From positions 430,544 through 494,543 of the forward strand of contig NZ_FNRL01000001.1 of assembly GCF_900107795.1 (NCBI RefSeq): DNA of 64,000 nucleotides. Reading direction: 5' to 3'. The position numbers and the translations under genes were made by a program. Origin of the DNA: Chitinophaga terrae (ex Kim and Jung 2007) (lineage in GTDB: Bacteria > Bacteroidota > Bacteroidia > Chitinophagales > Chitinophagaceae). The notes under the pieces are model-generated. The model did no database searches. It was not told the DNA's origin and saw only the letters and a program-made list of their open reading frames with translations. Positions 8,559 to 17,899 of the stretch are shown piece after piece. Each line of letters opens with the position of its first letter. Position 1 is the first letter of the stretch.

Positions 8559-11500
8559 ATGTGGAAAACAGGCTATGCCATACTTTGCATCTTGCTGCTG
8601 AATGCTGCTAAACTCTATGGCCAGTTCGCCGATGTGGTTCATTACCAGGTAGAAAACGGGCTTTCCCATAACGCCGTGATCTGCACGTTGCAGGACAGGC
8701 AGGGGTTTATGTGGTTTGGCACCCTTCATGGCCTGAACCGGTTCGACGGCTATACTTTCCGCAGTTTCCTGCGGTCTGACAGCACCGGCAGCCTGGGGAA
8801 CAATGGTATTGTTTGTTTATACGAAGCTGCGAACGGGCTGATATATGTTGGCACCGAAGGAGGCGTATATATTTATAATCCGCGTACCGAAGAATTCAGG
8901 CAGCTGGATAAAAAAGTAAACGGCGTTATCAACGCCATCACCAACGACCTGCAGGGAAATATCTGGTTATGTTCATCGGGCAGCATCTTCCGCTACCAAC
9001 CCGAAAAAAATGAACTAATCGCCGTACCAGGCTTTCCTTCCGCCACTTCCTTATGCCTGGGAGGCGATGGCAATATCTGGGCGGTATCCGCAGATGGACG
9101 AATCGCCGTGTATAACGCCGCCACCCGGTCTTTTTCCCAATATTCGCTTTTTGATCATTCCAGGCCCGTCAATTCCCACTGGGTACAAAAAATTGTTCCG
9201 GAGGGAAAGGACACCCTGCTCATCTGCACCACCAAGCAAGGAGTTAAATTGTTCGACATCCGAACATTAACCTACCAGGATTTCTTTTCCACCAGCCCCG
9301 AAGGCGATGAAATATACGCCAGGGATATATTAAAAAAAGAGCAGGACGAATACTGGATTGCCACAGAATCCGGCGTTTACATTTATCATCCGGCCGCTAA
9401 AACCACCATCAATCTTAAAAAAAAATACAATACTCCTTATTCTATTTCCGACAATGCCATCTATTGCCTGCTGAAAGACAAAGAAGGCGGAATATGGGCG
9501 GGCAGCTACTTTGGCGGCATCAACTATTTTCCTGTACCCTATTACTCTTTCGAAAAATTCTTTCCACAGCCCGGCACTCCTTCGCTTAGCGGCAATGCAG
9601 TAAGGGAGATACACCCGGATAAATACGGTCGTTTATGGATCGGGACAGAAGACGGGGGACTGAATTGCTACAATCCTGCTACCGGGCAATTCAAAAATAT
9701 ACAACCCAGCGCGCCTCCCGCTGTCGGATTATCGCATACCAATATCCACGGGCTGCTGGTAACCGGCGATTCGCTATGGATAGGCACTTTTGAGCATGGT
9801 TTGGATATCATGGATATCCGCACCGGAAAGTTTATCAAACATTATGAAAACGGTCCGGCCCCGCACCAGTTGAAAAGCAATTTTATTTATTCGCTGCTGC
9901 AAACCAGGAACGGCGACATCTATCTCTGCACCAGCTATGGTTTCCATAAGTATAACAGGAAAGACGACAACTTCGATGTGATCCGGGAACTGCCAAACTA
10001 CGTTTTCTATATAACAGCATTTGAAGACAGTAAAGGAAACATCTGGGCAGGCGGCTCCAGGGACGGGGTATTTTTTTACAACCCGAAAACCCGCAGGAAC
10101 CAGGTGTATGTACACCTGGATACCGACACCAGCAGCCTGGCCAACAACAGGGTAAACTGCATTTTCGAAGACAGCAAACACCGGATATGGGTAGGCACCG
10201 ACGATGGACTATGCCTGTTCCTGCCGGCTACAGGTAACTTCAAACGTTACCGGCTGGAACACGGATTTATTAATACCATGATCTTCCGGATAGAAGAAGA
10301 CAAAAGGCAGCGCCTCTGGATTTCAACGGCCAAAGGGCTGGCCTGTTTTGATCCGGCCAGCGAAAAAGCTACTGTATTCACCAGGGATAACGGGTTGCTG
10401 AACGACCAGTTCAACTATAACTCTTCGTACGTTGATAGCCTTGGTACTATGTATTTTGGCAGCGTAAAAGGGATGATCCGTTTCAATCCGGAGTCGTTCA
10501 AGGAAAACCATTTCAGGGCCCCTGTTTATTTCACCGGGTTGCAGATCTACGGGCGGGAAGCATTGGTAGGAGACGCGCTGAACAAATCCATTTCCTTTAC
10601 AGATAGCATTGTGCTGGCGCATGACCAGTCGTCTTTCAGCATCGATTTTGCAGCGCTGAGTTATACATCGCCGAAAACGACCGCCTATGCCTATAAAATG
10701 GAAGGACTGGATGCCGACTGGACTTACCTCTCCACCAACCGGAAAGCATATTTTACGAAGATCTCGCCGGGTATTTATCATTTCCTGGTGAAAGCAGCCA
10801 GTAGCAACGGAAAATGGAGCGATGCCCCGAAATCGCTTTATATCAGGATACTCCCGCCATTTTACAGGAGTTATCCTGCTTATGCCGTGTATGTATTGTG
10901 TTTGCTGGCCATTATCATTTCCGTTATCCGCTGGTTCCATCAACGGGCCGTAGCCCGGCAGAAGAGGGAGATGGAACGGCTGGCCCATGAAAAAGAAAAA
11001 GAAATTTACCAGGCAAAGATTGAGTTCTTTACTCACATAGCGCATGAGATACGTACGCCCTTAACCCTTATCAAAGGGCCTATGGAAAAGGTTATCCAGC
11101 GGGTAGAAGAAGTGCCGCAGATCCAGAAGAACCTGCGCATCATGGAAAGGAATACCGACAGGTTGCTGGATCTGACCACGCAACTGCTGGATTTCAGGAG
11201 AACGGAAACGCATGGATTCAGCCTGACATTCACCCATACCAATATTTCGGAGTTGCTGAGAGAAATATTTACGCGTTTCACAGCGGCAGCGGAGCACAAG
11301 AACCTGGATTTCCAGCTGGATATGCCCAACACTCCTTTTTATGCCAATGTAGACGCAGAAGCGATCAACAAGATCATCAGCAACCTGCTGAACAATGCCA
11401 TCAAGTATGCCGCTACCCGGGCATCCATGCACCTGTTGCAGATAAGCGAAACAGATACTACCTTTACGGTACTGGTTAAAAACGATGGCTATCTGCTGAG

Positions 11501-11726
11501 TACAGAAATAGCAGAAAAAATTTTCGAGCCATTCTTCAGGGTAAAAGCAACAGCCTCAGAATCCGGTGCTGGCATAGGATTGTCATTATCTAAAACCTTA
11601 GCCGAATTACATAACGGTCAATTGGTCCTGGCGCCGCATGAGGGGCCGTTAAATGTTTTTTCGTTAACATTGCCCATTAATCCTGGTACTACTGATAATT
11701 CGAATAAATGGACAACAAACCACTGA
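8559..11726 (+). CDS. Membrane sensor histidine kinase with two-component regulator propeller (PUL 1 sensor)
   Basis: Sensor of 1055 residues with the layout of the periplasmic and kinase parts of hybrid two-component PUL regulators. Signal peptide; two seven-bladed propellers built of Reg_prop repeats of the form D-x-x-G-x-x-W-x-G-T (about 30-690); Y_Y_Y domain (about 695-765, YKMEGLDADWTYLS); one membrane helix (about 772-790); HisKA with the phosphoacceptor H829 in FTHIAHEIRTPLTL; and HATPase_c with an N box (NLLNNAIKYA) and a G box (GAGIGLSLSKTLAEL). It ends right after the ATPase domain and overlaps the next gene by 19 bases. It diverges from the GH43-GH2-SusCD operon, which it very probably controls in response to an oligosaccharide. 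The receiver and DNA-binding parts usually fused to this protein are in the next gene. Confidence 0.95.
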   Translation: MWKTGYAILCILLLNAAKLYGQFADVVHYQVENGLSHNAVICTLQDRQGFMWFGTLHGLNRFDGYTFRSFLRSDSTGSLGNNGIVCLYEAANGLIYVGTEGGVYIYNPRTEEFRQLDKKVNGVINAITNDLQGNIWLCSSGSIFRYQPEKNELIAVPGFPSATSLCLGGDGNIWAVSADGRIAVYNAATRSFSQYSLFDHSRPVNSHWVQKIVPEGKDTLLICTTKQGVKLFDIRTLTYQDFFSTSPEGDEIYARDILKKEQDEYWIATESGVYIYHPAAKTTINLKKKYNTPYSISDNAIYCLLKDKEGGIWAGSYFGGINYFPVPYYSFEKFFPQPGTPSLSGNAVREIHPDKYGRLWIGTEDGGLNCYNPATGQFKNIQPSAPPAVGLSHTNIHGLLVTGDSLWIGTFEHGLDIMDIRTGKFIKHYENGPAPHQLKSNFIYSLLQTRNGDIYLCTSYGFHKYNRKDDNFDVIRELPNYVFYITAFEDSKGNIWAGGSRDGVFFYNPKTRRNQVYVHLDTDTSSLANNRVNCIFEDSKHRIWVGTDDGLCLFLPATGNFKRYRLEHGFINTMIFRIEEDKRQRLWISTAKGLACFDPASEKATVFTRDNGLLNDQFNYNSSYVDSLGTMYFGSVKGMIRFNPESFKENHFRAPVYFTGLQIYGREALVGDALNKSISFTDSIVLAHDQSSFSIDFAALSYTSPKTTAYAYKMEGLDADWTYLSTNRKAYFTKISPGIYHFLVKAASSNGKWSDAPKSLYIRILPPFYRSYPAYAVYVLCLLAIIISVIRWFHQRAVARQKREMERLAHEKEKEIYQAKIEFFTHIAHEIRTPLTLIKGPMEKVIQRVEEVPQIQKNLRIMERNTDRLLDLTTQLLDFRRTETHGFSLTFTHTNISELLREIFTRFTAAAEHKNLDFQLDMPNTPFYANVDAEAINKIISNLLNNAIKYAATRASMHLLQISETDTTFTVLVKNDGYLLSTEIAEKIFEPFFRVKATASESGAGIGLSLSKTLAELHNGQLVLAPHEGPLNVFSLTLPINPGTTDNSNKWTTNH

Positions 11727-12487
11727 TATTGCTAGTTGATGATAATGAAGAGATCTTATCTTTCATTGAAGAAGACCTGGAAGATAAGTACAAAATTATT
11801 ACCGCCCGCGACGGCAAGGCCGCTATGGCCCTGTTGAAAGAACATCCCGTGCAGCTGGTGATCAGCGATATTATGATGCCCGAGATGGACGGGTTCGAGT
11901 TGTGCAGTGTTATTAAATCAGATTTTGAAACCAGCCATATTCCTGTTATCCTGCTCACCGCCCGGAATACCCTGCAATCCAAGATCGAAGGGTTGGAGAT
12001 AGGGGCAGATGCTTATATAGAGAAACCTTTTTCGCCCGCTTACCTTCAGGTGCAGATTGCCAACCTGCTTACCAACAGGGGTAAACTGAAATCCTATTAC
12101 GCCAACACCCCGCTTGTTCACCTGAAAAGCATGGCCTACACCAGCGCAGATGAACAGTTCCTGGAAAAATTGAACGATATAATCCAGCAGCATCTCGACA
12201 GTACAGAGCTGGATGTGGAGCAGCTGGCGGATTTCATGAATATGAGCCGGCCTACTTTCTACCGGAAAATAAAAGCAATATCAGATCTCACTCCCCATGA
12301 ACTGATCAACATAGCCAGGCTGAAAAAAGCGGCAAGCCTGCTGGCAACCGGTTCGTACAAGATAAATGAAGTGGCGGAGCTCTGCGGGTTTGCTTCTCTC
12401 ACCAACTTTGGAAAAAATTTTCAAAAGCAGTTCGGTATTCTTCCATCCAAGTACCTCGCGCAAATGCAGGCAGAGAAAGGAAATTAA
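11708..12487 (+). CDS. Response regulator with receiver and AraC-type DNA-binding domains (PUL 1)
   Basis: Response regulator of 259 residues. Receiver domain at 5-120, with acidic pocket D11/D12, phosphoacceptor D54 in VISDIMMPEMDG, T84 and K106; AraC-type double helix-turn-helix at about 160-250 (LADFMNMSRPTFYRKIK and INEVAELCGFASLTNFGKNFQKQFG). Its ATG lies inside the end of the kinase gene, 19 bases before that gene's stop, in another frame, and directly follows an in-frame TAA (11705-11707), so translation must start here or reach this frame by slippage. Translational coupling with the kinase is likely. Kinase plus regulator add up to about 1310 residues, the usual length of the fused hybrid regulator. 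Confidence 0.94.
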   Translation: MDNKPLILLVDDNEEILSFIEEDLEDKYKIITARDGKAAMALLKEHPVQLVISDIMMPEMDGFELCSVIKSDFETSHIPVILLTARNTLQSKIEGLEIGADAYIEKPFSPAYLQVQIANLLTNRGKLKSYYANTPLVHLKSMAYTSADEQFLEKLNDIIQQHLDSTELDVEQLADFMNMSRPTFYRKIKAISDLTPHELINIARLKKAASLLATGSYKINEVAELCGFASLTNFGKNFQKQFGILPSKYLAQMQAEKGN

Positions 12488-12621
12488 AAGTTTGTCTTGA
12501 TCGCCCGCCAGAAAAATAATATATTAGCGGACATCCATCAATTCCCATCGTTTGGCATCCGGCATAAATAAGTGCGGTCGTTTGTTGCTGCCATATACAT
12601 TAAACCGAATTTTAGTACAGT

Positions 12622-14850
12622 ATGCATTTACCACAATTGATCATTGACTTGGCGTTGATATTAGGAGCGGCAGGAATTATCACCTTATTATTCAAACGGC
12701 TGAAACAGCCGATGGTGTTGGGATACATCATCGCGGGATTCATCGTTGGACCCAACTTTCACCTTTTTCCAACCATTGCCGACAGCGAAGGGATCAAAAC
12801 CTGGTCGGAGATCGGCGTAATCTTTTTATTATTTTCTTTAGGACTTGAATTCAGTTTCAAAAAACTGATGCGGGTAGGCGGTACCGCAGCTATCACCGCG
12901 TTTGTTGAAATTACCTGCATCACTATTGCAGGCTATTATGTAGGACAGTTGATGGGCTGGGGAACGATGGACAGCCTGTTCCTGGGAGGCTTGCTGGCCA
13001 GTTCTTCTACCACCATCATTATCAGGGCGTTTGAAGAATTAGGCATCAAAAAGAAACCATTCACCAAGATCGTATTTGGAGTATTGGTGATAGAAGATAT
13101 AGTAGTGATCCTCATGATGGTGTTACTCTCTACCATGGCGGTTAGCCGGCAGTTCGAGGGAACCGAGATGATATTCACTATCCTGAAACTGTCTTTCTTC
13201 CTCGCTATCTGGTTCCTCGCAGGCATCTTCCTGCTGCCTACATTCTTAAAAAAAATGGAAAAGTATATCAACAGTGAAACGCTGTTGATACTCAGCATAG
13301 CGCTGTGCCTTGGCATGGTGATCCTCGCCACCCAGGTTGGCTTCTCCGCAGAACTGGGCGCATTTATCATGGGCTCTATCATTGCAGAAACCACCGTTTC
13401 AGAAAAAGTAGAGCATCTTATACAACCTGTCAAAGACCTGTTCGGCGCAATTTTCTTTGTATCAGTAGGGATGTTGATAGATCCAAAAATGATAGGCGAA
13501 TATTGGGCGCCGGTACTTTGGGTAACATTGCTGACCATTGTTGGAAAATTTGTAAGCACGTCCGCCGGCGCCCTGCTGTCGGGTCAAACACTGCGACAAT
13601 CCGTGCAGGTAGGTATGAGCATGGCGCAGGTAGGGGAATTTGCATTCATTATTGCCACGCTGGGTCTTTCGCTTGGCGTAACCAGCGACTTCCTTTTCCC
13701 CGTAGCTGTTGGCGTATCGGCTATCACCACCTTCACCACTCCTTACATGATCAAATTCTCCGTACCGCTATACGAATGGCTGGAACGCGTACTTCCTGAA
13801 AAGTGGTTAAATACCCTCAACAGGTATAGCGCCAGCTCCCAAACCCTGCAAGCCGACAGCGACTGGAAAATCGTACTGCGTAGCTATATCAGGGTGATCG
13901 TATTGAACAGCGTGATCATGATGGGAGTAATACTGTTGAACGTCTATTACATAGGCCCGTTTGTAATGAAATACATACAGAATGAATGGCTGGCAAGGAT
14001 ACTTTCTGTTTTGATCGGCATTGCGATGATGTCGCCATTTATCTGGGCGCTGATGATCCAGAAGATATCCAGCACCGCTTACAAGGCGCTGTGGCTGGAC
14101 TCTAAATACAACCACGGTCCGCTGGTAGTAGTGGAAGTAGTGCGCAACGTTGTAGGCGTATTGCTGGTCGGCTTCCTTGTAAACCAGTACTTCCCCTTCT
14201 GGCAGGCGTTGCTGGGAACAGCTTTTATCCTCGCCTGCGTACTGATCGTATTACGCTCACAGTTGCAGAAATATTACGACAGGATAGAGCGCCGGTTCCT
14301 CGCCAATTTAAATGCGCGGGAAACAGCCGATGCAGGCAAATCCCCCCGCCGCGACCTGCTGCCTTGGGATGCGCAGGTATCTGAAATAGAAGTGAACCCA
14401 TGGTCCACACTGATCGACAAACCATTGGTTTCACTGGAGCTGCGGGAAAAATACGGCATCAATATCGGGGCCATTAAACGAGGCGAAGTAACCATCTATG
14501 CTCCCACCCGCGATGAAAAAATATTTCCTCACGACACCCTCGTAGTAATAGGCACAGAAGAACAACTGGAAGAATTCGGGAAAGTGGTGGATACCCTGAA
14601 CGTTATCCCCAACAATGCACTGAACGACGACAACGTAGGGCTCACCAGCATCATGGTCGATGAATATACAGGCCTGAAGGGGCAAACCGTACGTACCTCC
14701 GGCATCCGTGAAAAAACAAACGCATTGGTAGTAGGTATCGCCAGGGGCTCGGAAAAAATCCTGAACCCCGACTCTAACACCACCTTCCAATGGGGCGACG
14801 TCATCTGGCTCGTAGGCGACCGTAAGCGCATCAAAGACTTCCACATATAG
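12622..14850 (+). CDS. Kef-type monovalent cation:proton antiporter (CPA2) with two C-terminal RCK_C domains
   Basis: Inner-membrane K+ or Na+/H+ antiporter of 742 residues. Residues 1-380 are the CPA2 Na_H_Exchanger fold (start LILGAAGIITLLFKRLKQPMVLGYIIAGFIVGP, typical of KefB/C), followed by a second, shorter hydrophobic block (about 420-560) with about four helices. Two TrkA_C/RCK_C ligand-binding domains follow (about 590-660 and 675-742). The Rossmann-type RCK_N domain found in KefB/C is absent, so NAD(H)-style gating is not expected. Probable role: K+ and pH homeostasis. It stands alone on the plus strand. Its TAG stop touches the first base of the long inverted repeat at 14850. Confidence 0.92.
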   Translation: MHLPQLIIDLALILGAAGIITLLFKRLKQPMVLGYIIAGFIVGPNFHLFPTIADSEGIKTWSEIGVIFLLFSLGLEFSFKKLMRVGGTAAITAFVEITCITIAGYYVGQLMGWGTMDSLFLGGLLASSSTTIIIRAFEELGIKKKPFTKIVFGVLVIEDIVVILMMVLLSTMAVSRQFEGTEMIFTILKLSFFLAIWFLAGIFLLPTFLKKMEKYINSETLLILSIALCLGMVILATQVGFSAELGAFIMGSIIAETTVSEKVEHLIQPVKDLFGAIFFVSVGMLIDPKMIGEYWAPVLWVTLLTIVGKFVSTSAGALLSGQTLRQSVQVGMSMAQVGEFAFIIATLGLSLGVTSDFLFPVAVGVSAITTFTTPYMIKFSVPLYEWLERVLPEKWLNTLNRYSASSQTLQADSDWKIVLRSYIRVIVLNSVIMMGVILLNVYYIGPFVMKYIQNEWLARILSVLIGIAMMSPFIWALMIQKISSTAYKALWLDSKYNHGPLVVVEVVRNVVGVLLVGFLVNQYFPFWQALLGTAFILACVLIVLRSQLQKYYDRIERRFLANLNARETADAGKSPRRDLLPWDAQVSEIEVNPWSTLIDKPLVSLELREKYGINIGAIKRGEVTIYAPTRDEKIFPHDTLVVIGTEEQLEEFGKVVDTLNVIPNNALNDDNVGLTSIMVDEYTGLKGQTVRTSGIREKTNALVVGIARGSEKILNPDSNTTFQWGDVIWLVGDRKRIKDFHI

Positions 14851-15054
14851 TTCACGCAGAATGTTTCACGCAGAGAGGCATAAGAAGCAAAGAAGCATAA
14901 GAGATTTTGACCAGAGCGAATTTTAAGAAAGCAAAGGAGTTGAAGATTATGTTATAACACAATCTTCAACTCCTTTGCTTTCTTTTTTTCTTAAAACAAT
15001 CTCTTATGCTTCTTTGCTTCTTATGCCTCTCTGCGTGAAACATTCTGCGTGAAC
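14850..15054. repeat. Long near-perfect inverted repeat (giant hairpin) between convergent genes
   Basis: The outer arms at 14850-14906 and 14998-15054 are perfect reverse complements over 57 bases. The inner arms at 14925-14948 and 14961-14984 are perfect over 24 bases, around a 12-base loop at 14949-14960. Between inner and outer arms there is an unpaired bulge of unequal length. The arms carry short internal near-repeats (TTCACGCAGA and TTTCACGCAGAGAGG; AAGAAGCAAAGAAGCATAAG). The element starts at the last base of the antiporter stop codon and runs through the 3' end of aconitase, so both transcripts would end in a very stable stem. It may serve as a bidirectional terminator; its composition differs from the flanking genes and suggests a mobile or dispersed repeat. 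Confidence 0.9.
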
Positions 15055-17780
15055 CCCCTCGCGAGGAAGTCACGGAGCACATATTGCAAGATGCCGCCGT
15101 TCAGATAATATTCGATTTCGATCTCGCTGTTCAGCTTACATTTTACATCGAATTCGACAGGCGGTTCGCCGGAGCCGGGAATAGCTTTAACTTTCAGGAC
15201 CTTACCGGGCGTTAACCCGCCTTCCAGTCCGGTGATATCGTATTGTTCGGTACCCGTTAAATTAAGAGAGGCCGCATTCTGACCATTCATATATTCCAGC
15301 GGCAATATGCCCATTCCTACCAGGTTGCTGCGGTGAATACGTTCGTAGCTTTCTGCGATAATCGCTTTTACGCCGAGGAGGTTAGTTCCTTTTGCCGCCC
15401 AGTCGCGGGACGAACCGCTGCCATATTCCTTGCCTGCCAGCACGATGAGCGGAGTGCCGCTGGCTGCATATTTAACGGAAGCGTCGTATACTGACAGTAC
15501 AGTACCGGAAGGCATCAGGGTAGTGTAACCGCCTTCTTTGGGCGACAGGTCATTTTTCAGGCGCACATTCGCGAAAGTACCTCTTACCATTACTTCGTGG
15601 TTGCCCCTGCGGGAACCATAAGAATTGAACATACGCTGATCAATACCATGATCAAGCAAGTATTTGCCGGCAGGCGTGTCTGACTTGAATGAACCTGCAG
15701 GAGAGATATGGTCGGTAGTAACGGAGTCGCCGAGTTTCAGCAGCACCCTTGCCCCGGTAATATCATGGAGAGGCTCAAGCTGGCTGGAAATGCCTTTAAA
15801 GAAAGGAGCTTCGCGGATGTAGGTAGAATCGTTGCTCCAGTGATAGTTATTGCCGGTTGGCGCTAGTAATCCCTGCCACTGTTCGTCGCCATCGAAGATC
15901 ACGCTATAGGCATTTTCAAAATCTTCCTGTTTTACGGCAGTTGCAATAGCCTGGTTAATTTCTTCCTGGGTAGGCCAGATATCGCGCAGGTATACAGGTT
16001 CGCCGTTCGGGTCGTAGCCTAACGGAGCGGTGAGGAGGTCAATATCTACCCGTCCTACAATCGCGTAAGCTACTACCAGCATCGGGGAAGCGAGGAAATT
16101 CATTTTCACCTGCGGATGTACTCTTGCTTCGAAGTTGCGGTTGCCTGATAATACTGACGCCACCACGAGGTTGCCTTTATCTACCGCTTCTGCTATTGCA
16201 GGCGGCAATGGTCCGCTGTTGCCTATACAGGAGGTGCAACCATAACCAACCACGTGGAAACGCAAAGCTTCCAGTTCTTCCAGGAGATTGGCGCGTTTCA
16301 GGTAATCGGTAACGACCCTTGACCCGGGCGCCAGGCTGGTCTTTACCCAGGGCTTTACCGTTAAACCGCGGCTGATCGCTTTTTTTGCTACCAGCCCCGC
16401 CCCTATCATCACGCTGGGATTGGAGGTATTGGTACAACTGGTGATTGCTGCAATAGTGATCGCGCCATCGCTCAATACATATTCTTCATTTCTCAGTTTA
16501 ACGCGAACAGATTTCAGGTAATCTACCTCCACTGCCACATCTTCCAGCGGTTTCTGTATTTCGTAGGTGAACGTAGTTCCCGAACCGCCTTCCGATAACC
16601 AGGCAGTATCCCGGCGTTTGCCTTCAGGAGTATACATACGTTTATATTCTTTTCCCAGCAACGTCTCAAACTCGTTGCCCAGGTCTTTCACCAGGATGCG
16701 GTCCTGAGGCCTTTTCGGCCCCGCCACCGCGGCCTGCACTTTATTAAGGTCCAATTCCAGTATATCCGAATACGTGATATTTTCGTCGCCATTTCTCCAC
16801 AACATATTTTGCCGGCAATAAGATTCGACCAGGGAGATCTGGTCGGCCGGGCGATTAGTGCGGCGCATATATTGCAATGTCTGGTCATCTACCGGGAAAT
16901 AGGTAACAGTACAACCAAATTCGGGCGACATATTAGAGATCGTAGCCCGGTCGGGGACCGTCAGGTGATCCAACCCATCGCCAAATACTTCCACAAATTT
17001 ATCTACTACGCCGTATTTACGCAGCAGTTCTGTAATAGCCAATACCATATCCGTTGCCGTTACCCCTTCTGTGAGCTTACCTGTTAATTTCAGGCCTATC
17101 ACCTGCGGACAGGTAAAATAAATCGGCTGACCTAAAATAGCTGCTTCCGCCTCAATCCCGCCAACGCCCCATCCCAATACGCCGATGCCATTCACCATAG
17201 GCGTGTGCGAATCTGTTCCTACCAGGGTATCAGGGAATATCCAGCCATCGCGGCTGATCACTCCTTTAGCCAGGTATTCGAGGTTCACCTGGTGGCAAAT
17301 ACCCATTCCCGGCGGCACTACGGTAAAGTTCCTGAAAGCCTGCTGGGCCCATTTAAGAAGCTGGTACCGCTCTTTATTACGTTCATATTCATACGCCACG
17401 TTTTTCCTGTAGGAATAGTCAGTACCAAAAAAATCGACCTGCACGGAGTGGTCCACTACCAGGTCAACAGGAATTGCAGGGTTAATAGCAGCGCCGTCTT
17501 TTCCCTGCCGGATCACTTCCGCCCTGATAGAGGCCAGGTCTACAACGGCAGGTACGCCTGTAAAGTCCTGCATCAGTACCCTGGCAGGTTTAAACGGCAC
17601 TTCCTTATCGGTTCCCCCGGGTGTCCAGTTCACTAATGTTTCCACATGCTCGTCTGTGATCGCGAAGTTGTCTTTATTCCGCAATACATTTTCCAAAAGG
17701 ATCCTGATAGAGAATGGCAAACGTGATATTTGCTTTCCCTCCTGTTCTAATTTGCTTAGTAAAGCGATTTTTGGCTCCAT
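15021..17780 (-). CDS. acnA: Aconitate hydratase, AcnA type
   Basis: Cytosolic [4Fe-4S] enzyme interconverting citrate and isocitrate in the TCA cycle, 919 residues. Cluster ligands C449 (ITSCTNTSNPSV), C515 and C518 (GYGCTSCIGNSGPL) match the pattern of E. coli AcnA with a constant offset of 14. The swivel domain has YGSGSSRDWAAKG. The start is the only ATG available: an in-frame stop lies seven codons upstream. The N-terminus is about 17 residues shorter than E. coli AcnA before the I-S/T-R-L-P motif, which is unusual but leaves the core intact. The last ten codons (FTQNVSRREA and stop) lie inside the inverted repeat and replace the family's usual ending soon after YVLRDFL. Confidence 0.96.
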   Translation of the reverse strand: MEPKIALLSKLEQEGKQISRLPFSIRILLENVLRNKDNFAITDEHVETLVNWTPGGTDKEVPFKPARVLMQDFTGVPAVVDLASIRAEVIRQGKDGAAINPAIPVDLVVDHSVQVDFFGTDYSYRKNVAYEYERNKERYQLLKWAQQAFRNFTVVPPGMGICHQVNLEYLAKGVISRDGWIFPDTLVGTDSHTPMVNGIGVLGWGVGGIEAEAAILGQPIYFTCPQVIGLKLTGKLTEGVTATDMVLAITELLRKYGVVDKFVEVFGDGLDHLTVPDRATISNMSPEFGCTVTYFPVDDQTLQYMRRTNRPADQISLVESYCRQNMLWRNGDENITYSDILELDLNKVQAAVAGPKRPQDRILVKDLGNEFETLLGKEYKRMYTPEGKRRDTAWLSEGGSGTTFTYEIQKPLEDVAVEVDYLKSVRVKLRNEEYVLSDGAITIAAITSCTNTSNPSVMIGAGLVAKKAISRGLTVKPWVKTSLAPGSRVVTDYLKRANLLEELEALRFHVVGYGCTSCIGNSGPLPPAIAEAVDKGNLVVASVLSGNRNFEARVHPQVKMNFLASPMLVVAYAIVGRVDIDLLTAPLGYDPNGEPVYLRDIWPTQEEINQAIATAVKQEDFENAYSVIFDGDEQWQGLLAPTGNNYHWSNDSTYIREAPFFKGISSQLEPLHDITGARVLLKLGDSVTTDHISPAGSFKSDTPAGKYLLDHGIDQRMFNSYGSRRGNHEVMVRGTFANVRLKNDLSPKEGGYTTLMPSGTVLSVYDASVKYAASGTPLIVLAGKEYGSGSSRDWAAKGTNLLGVKAIIAESYERIHRSNLVGMGILPLEYMNGQNAASLNLTGTEQYDITGLEGGLTPGKVLKVKAIPGSGEPPVEFDVKCKLNSEIEIEYYLNGGILQYVLRDFLARGFTQNVSRREA

Positions 17781-17899
17781 AGTATCTGATTGAAGACATT
17801 AAAAAAACACTGCCCCGTCCATTTTGTTTATGAGGATACCAGTTTCCCCTGCTGCATCCCGGCATCCATATGAACTAGTTTATAACAAAGCGAAAGAAA

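Noticed and set aside
10323..11045. 240-codon frame antisense to the sensor kinase gene
   Set aside because: Lies wholly inside a well-supported gene on the other strand; composition is that of a reverse-strand shadow.
12936..13559. 207-codon frame antisense to the antiporter gene
   Set aside because: Shadow of the hydrophobic transporter codons; no independent support.
14850..15054. The giant inverted repeat as an IS element or CRISPR unit
   Set aside because: No transposase frame, no spacer-repeat order and only two arms; it is a single hairpin-like repeat.
17674..17865. 63-codon frame overlapping the aconitase start, considered as a frameshifted N-terminus
   Set aside because: It carries no recognisable AcnA N-terminal sequence apart from a short YY pair, and the aconitase frame has its own ATG with a stop just upstream.
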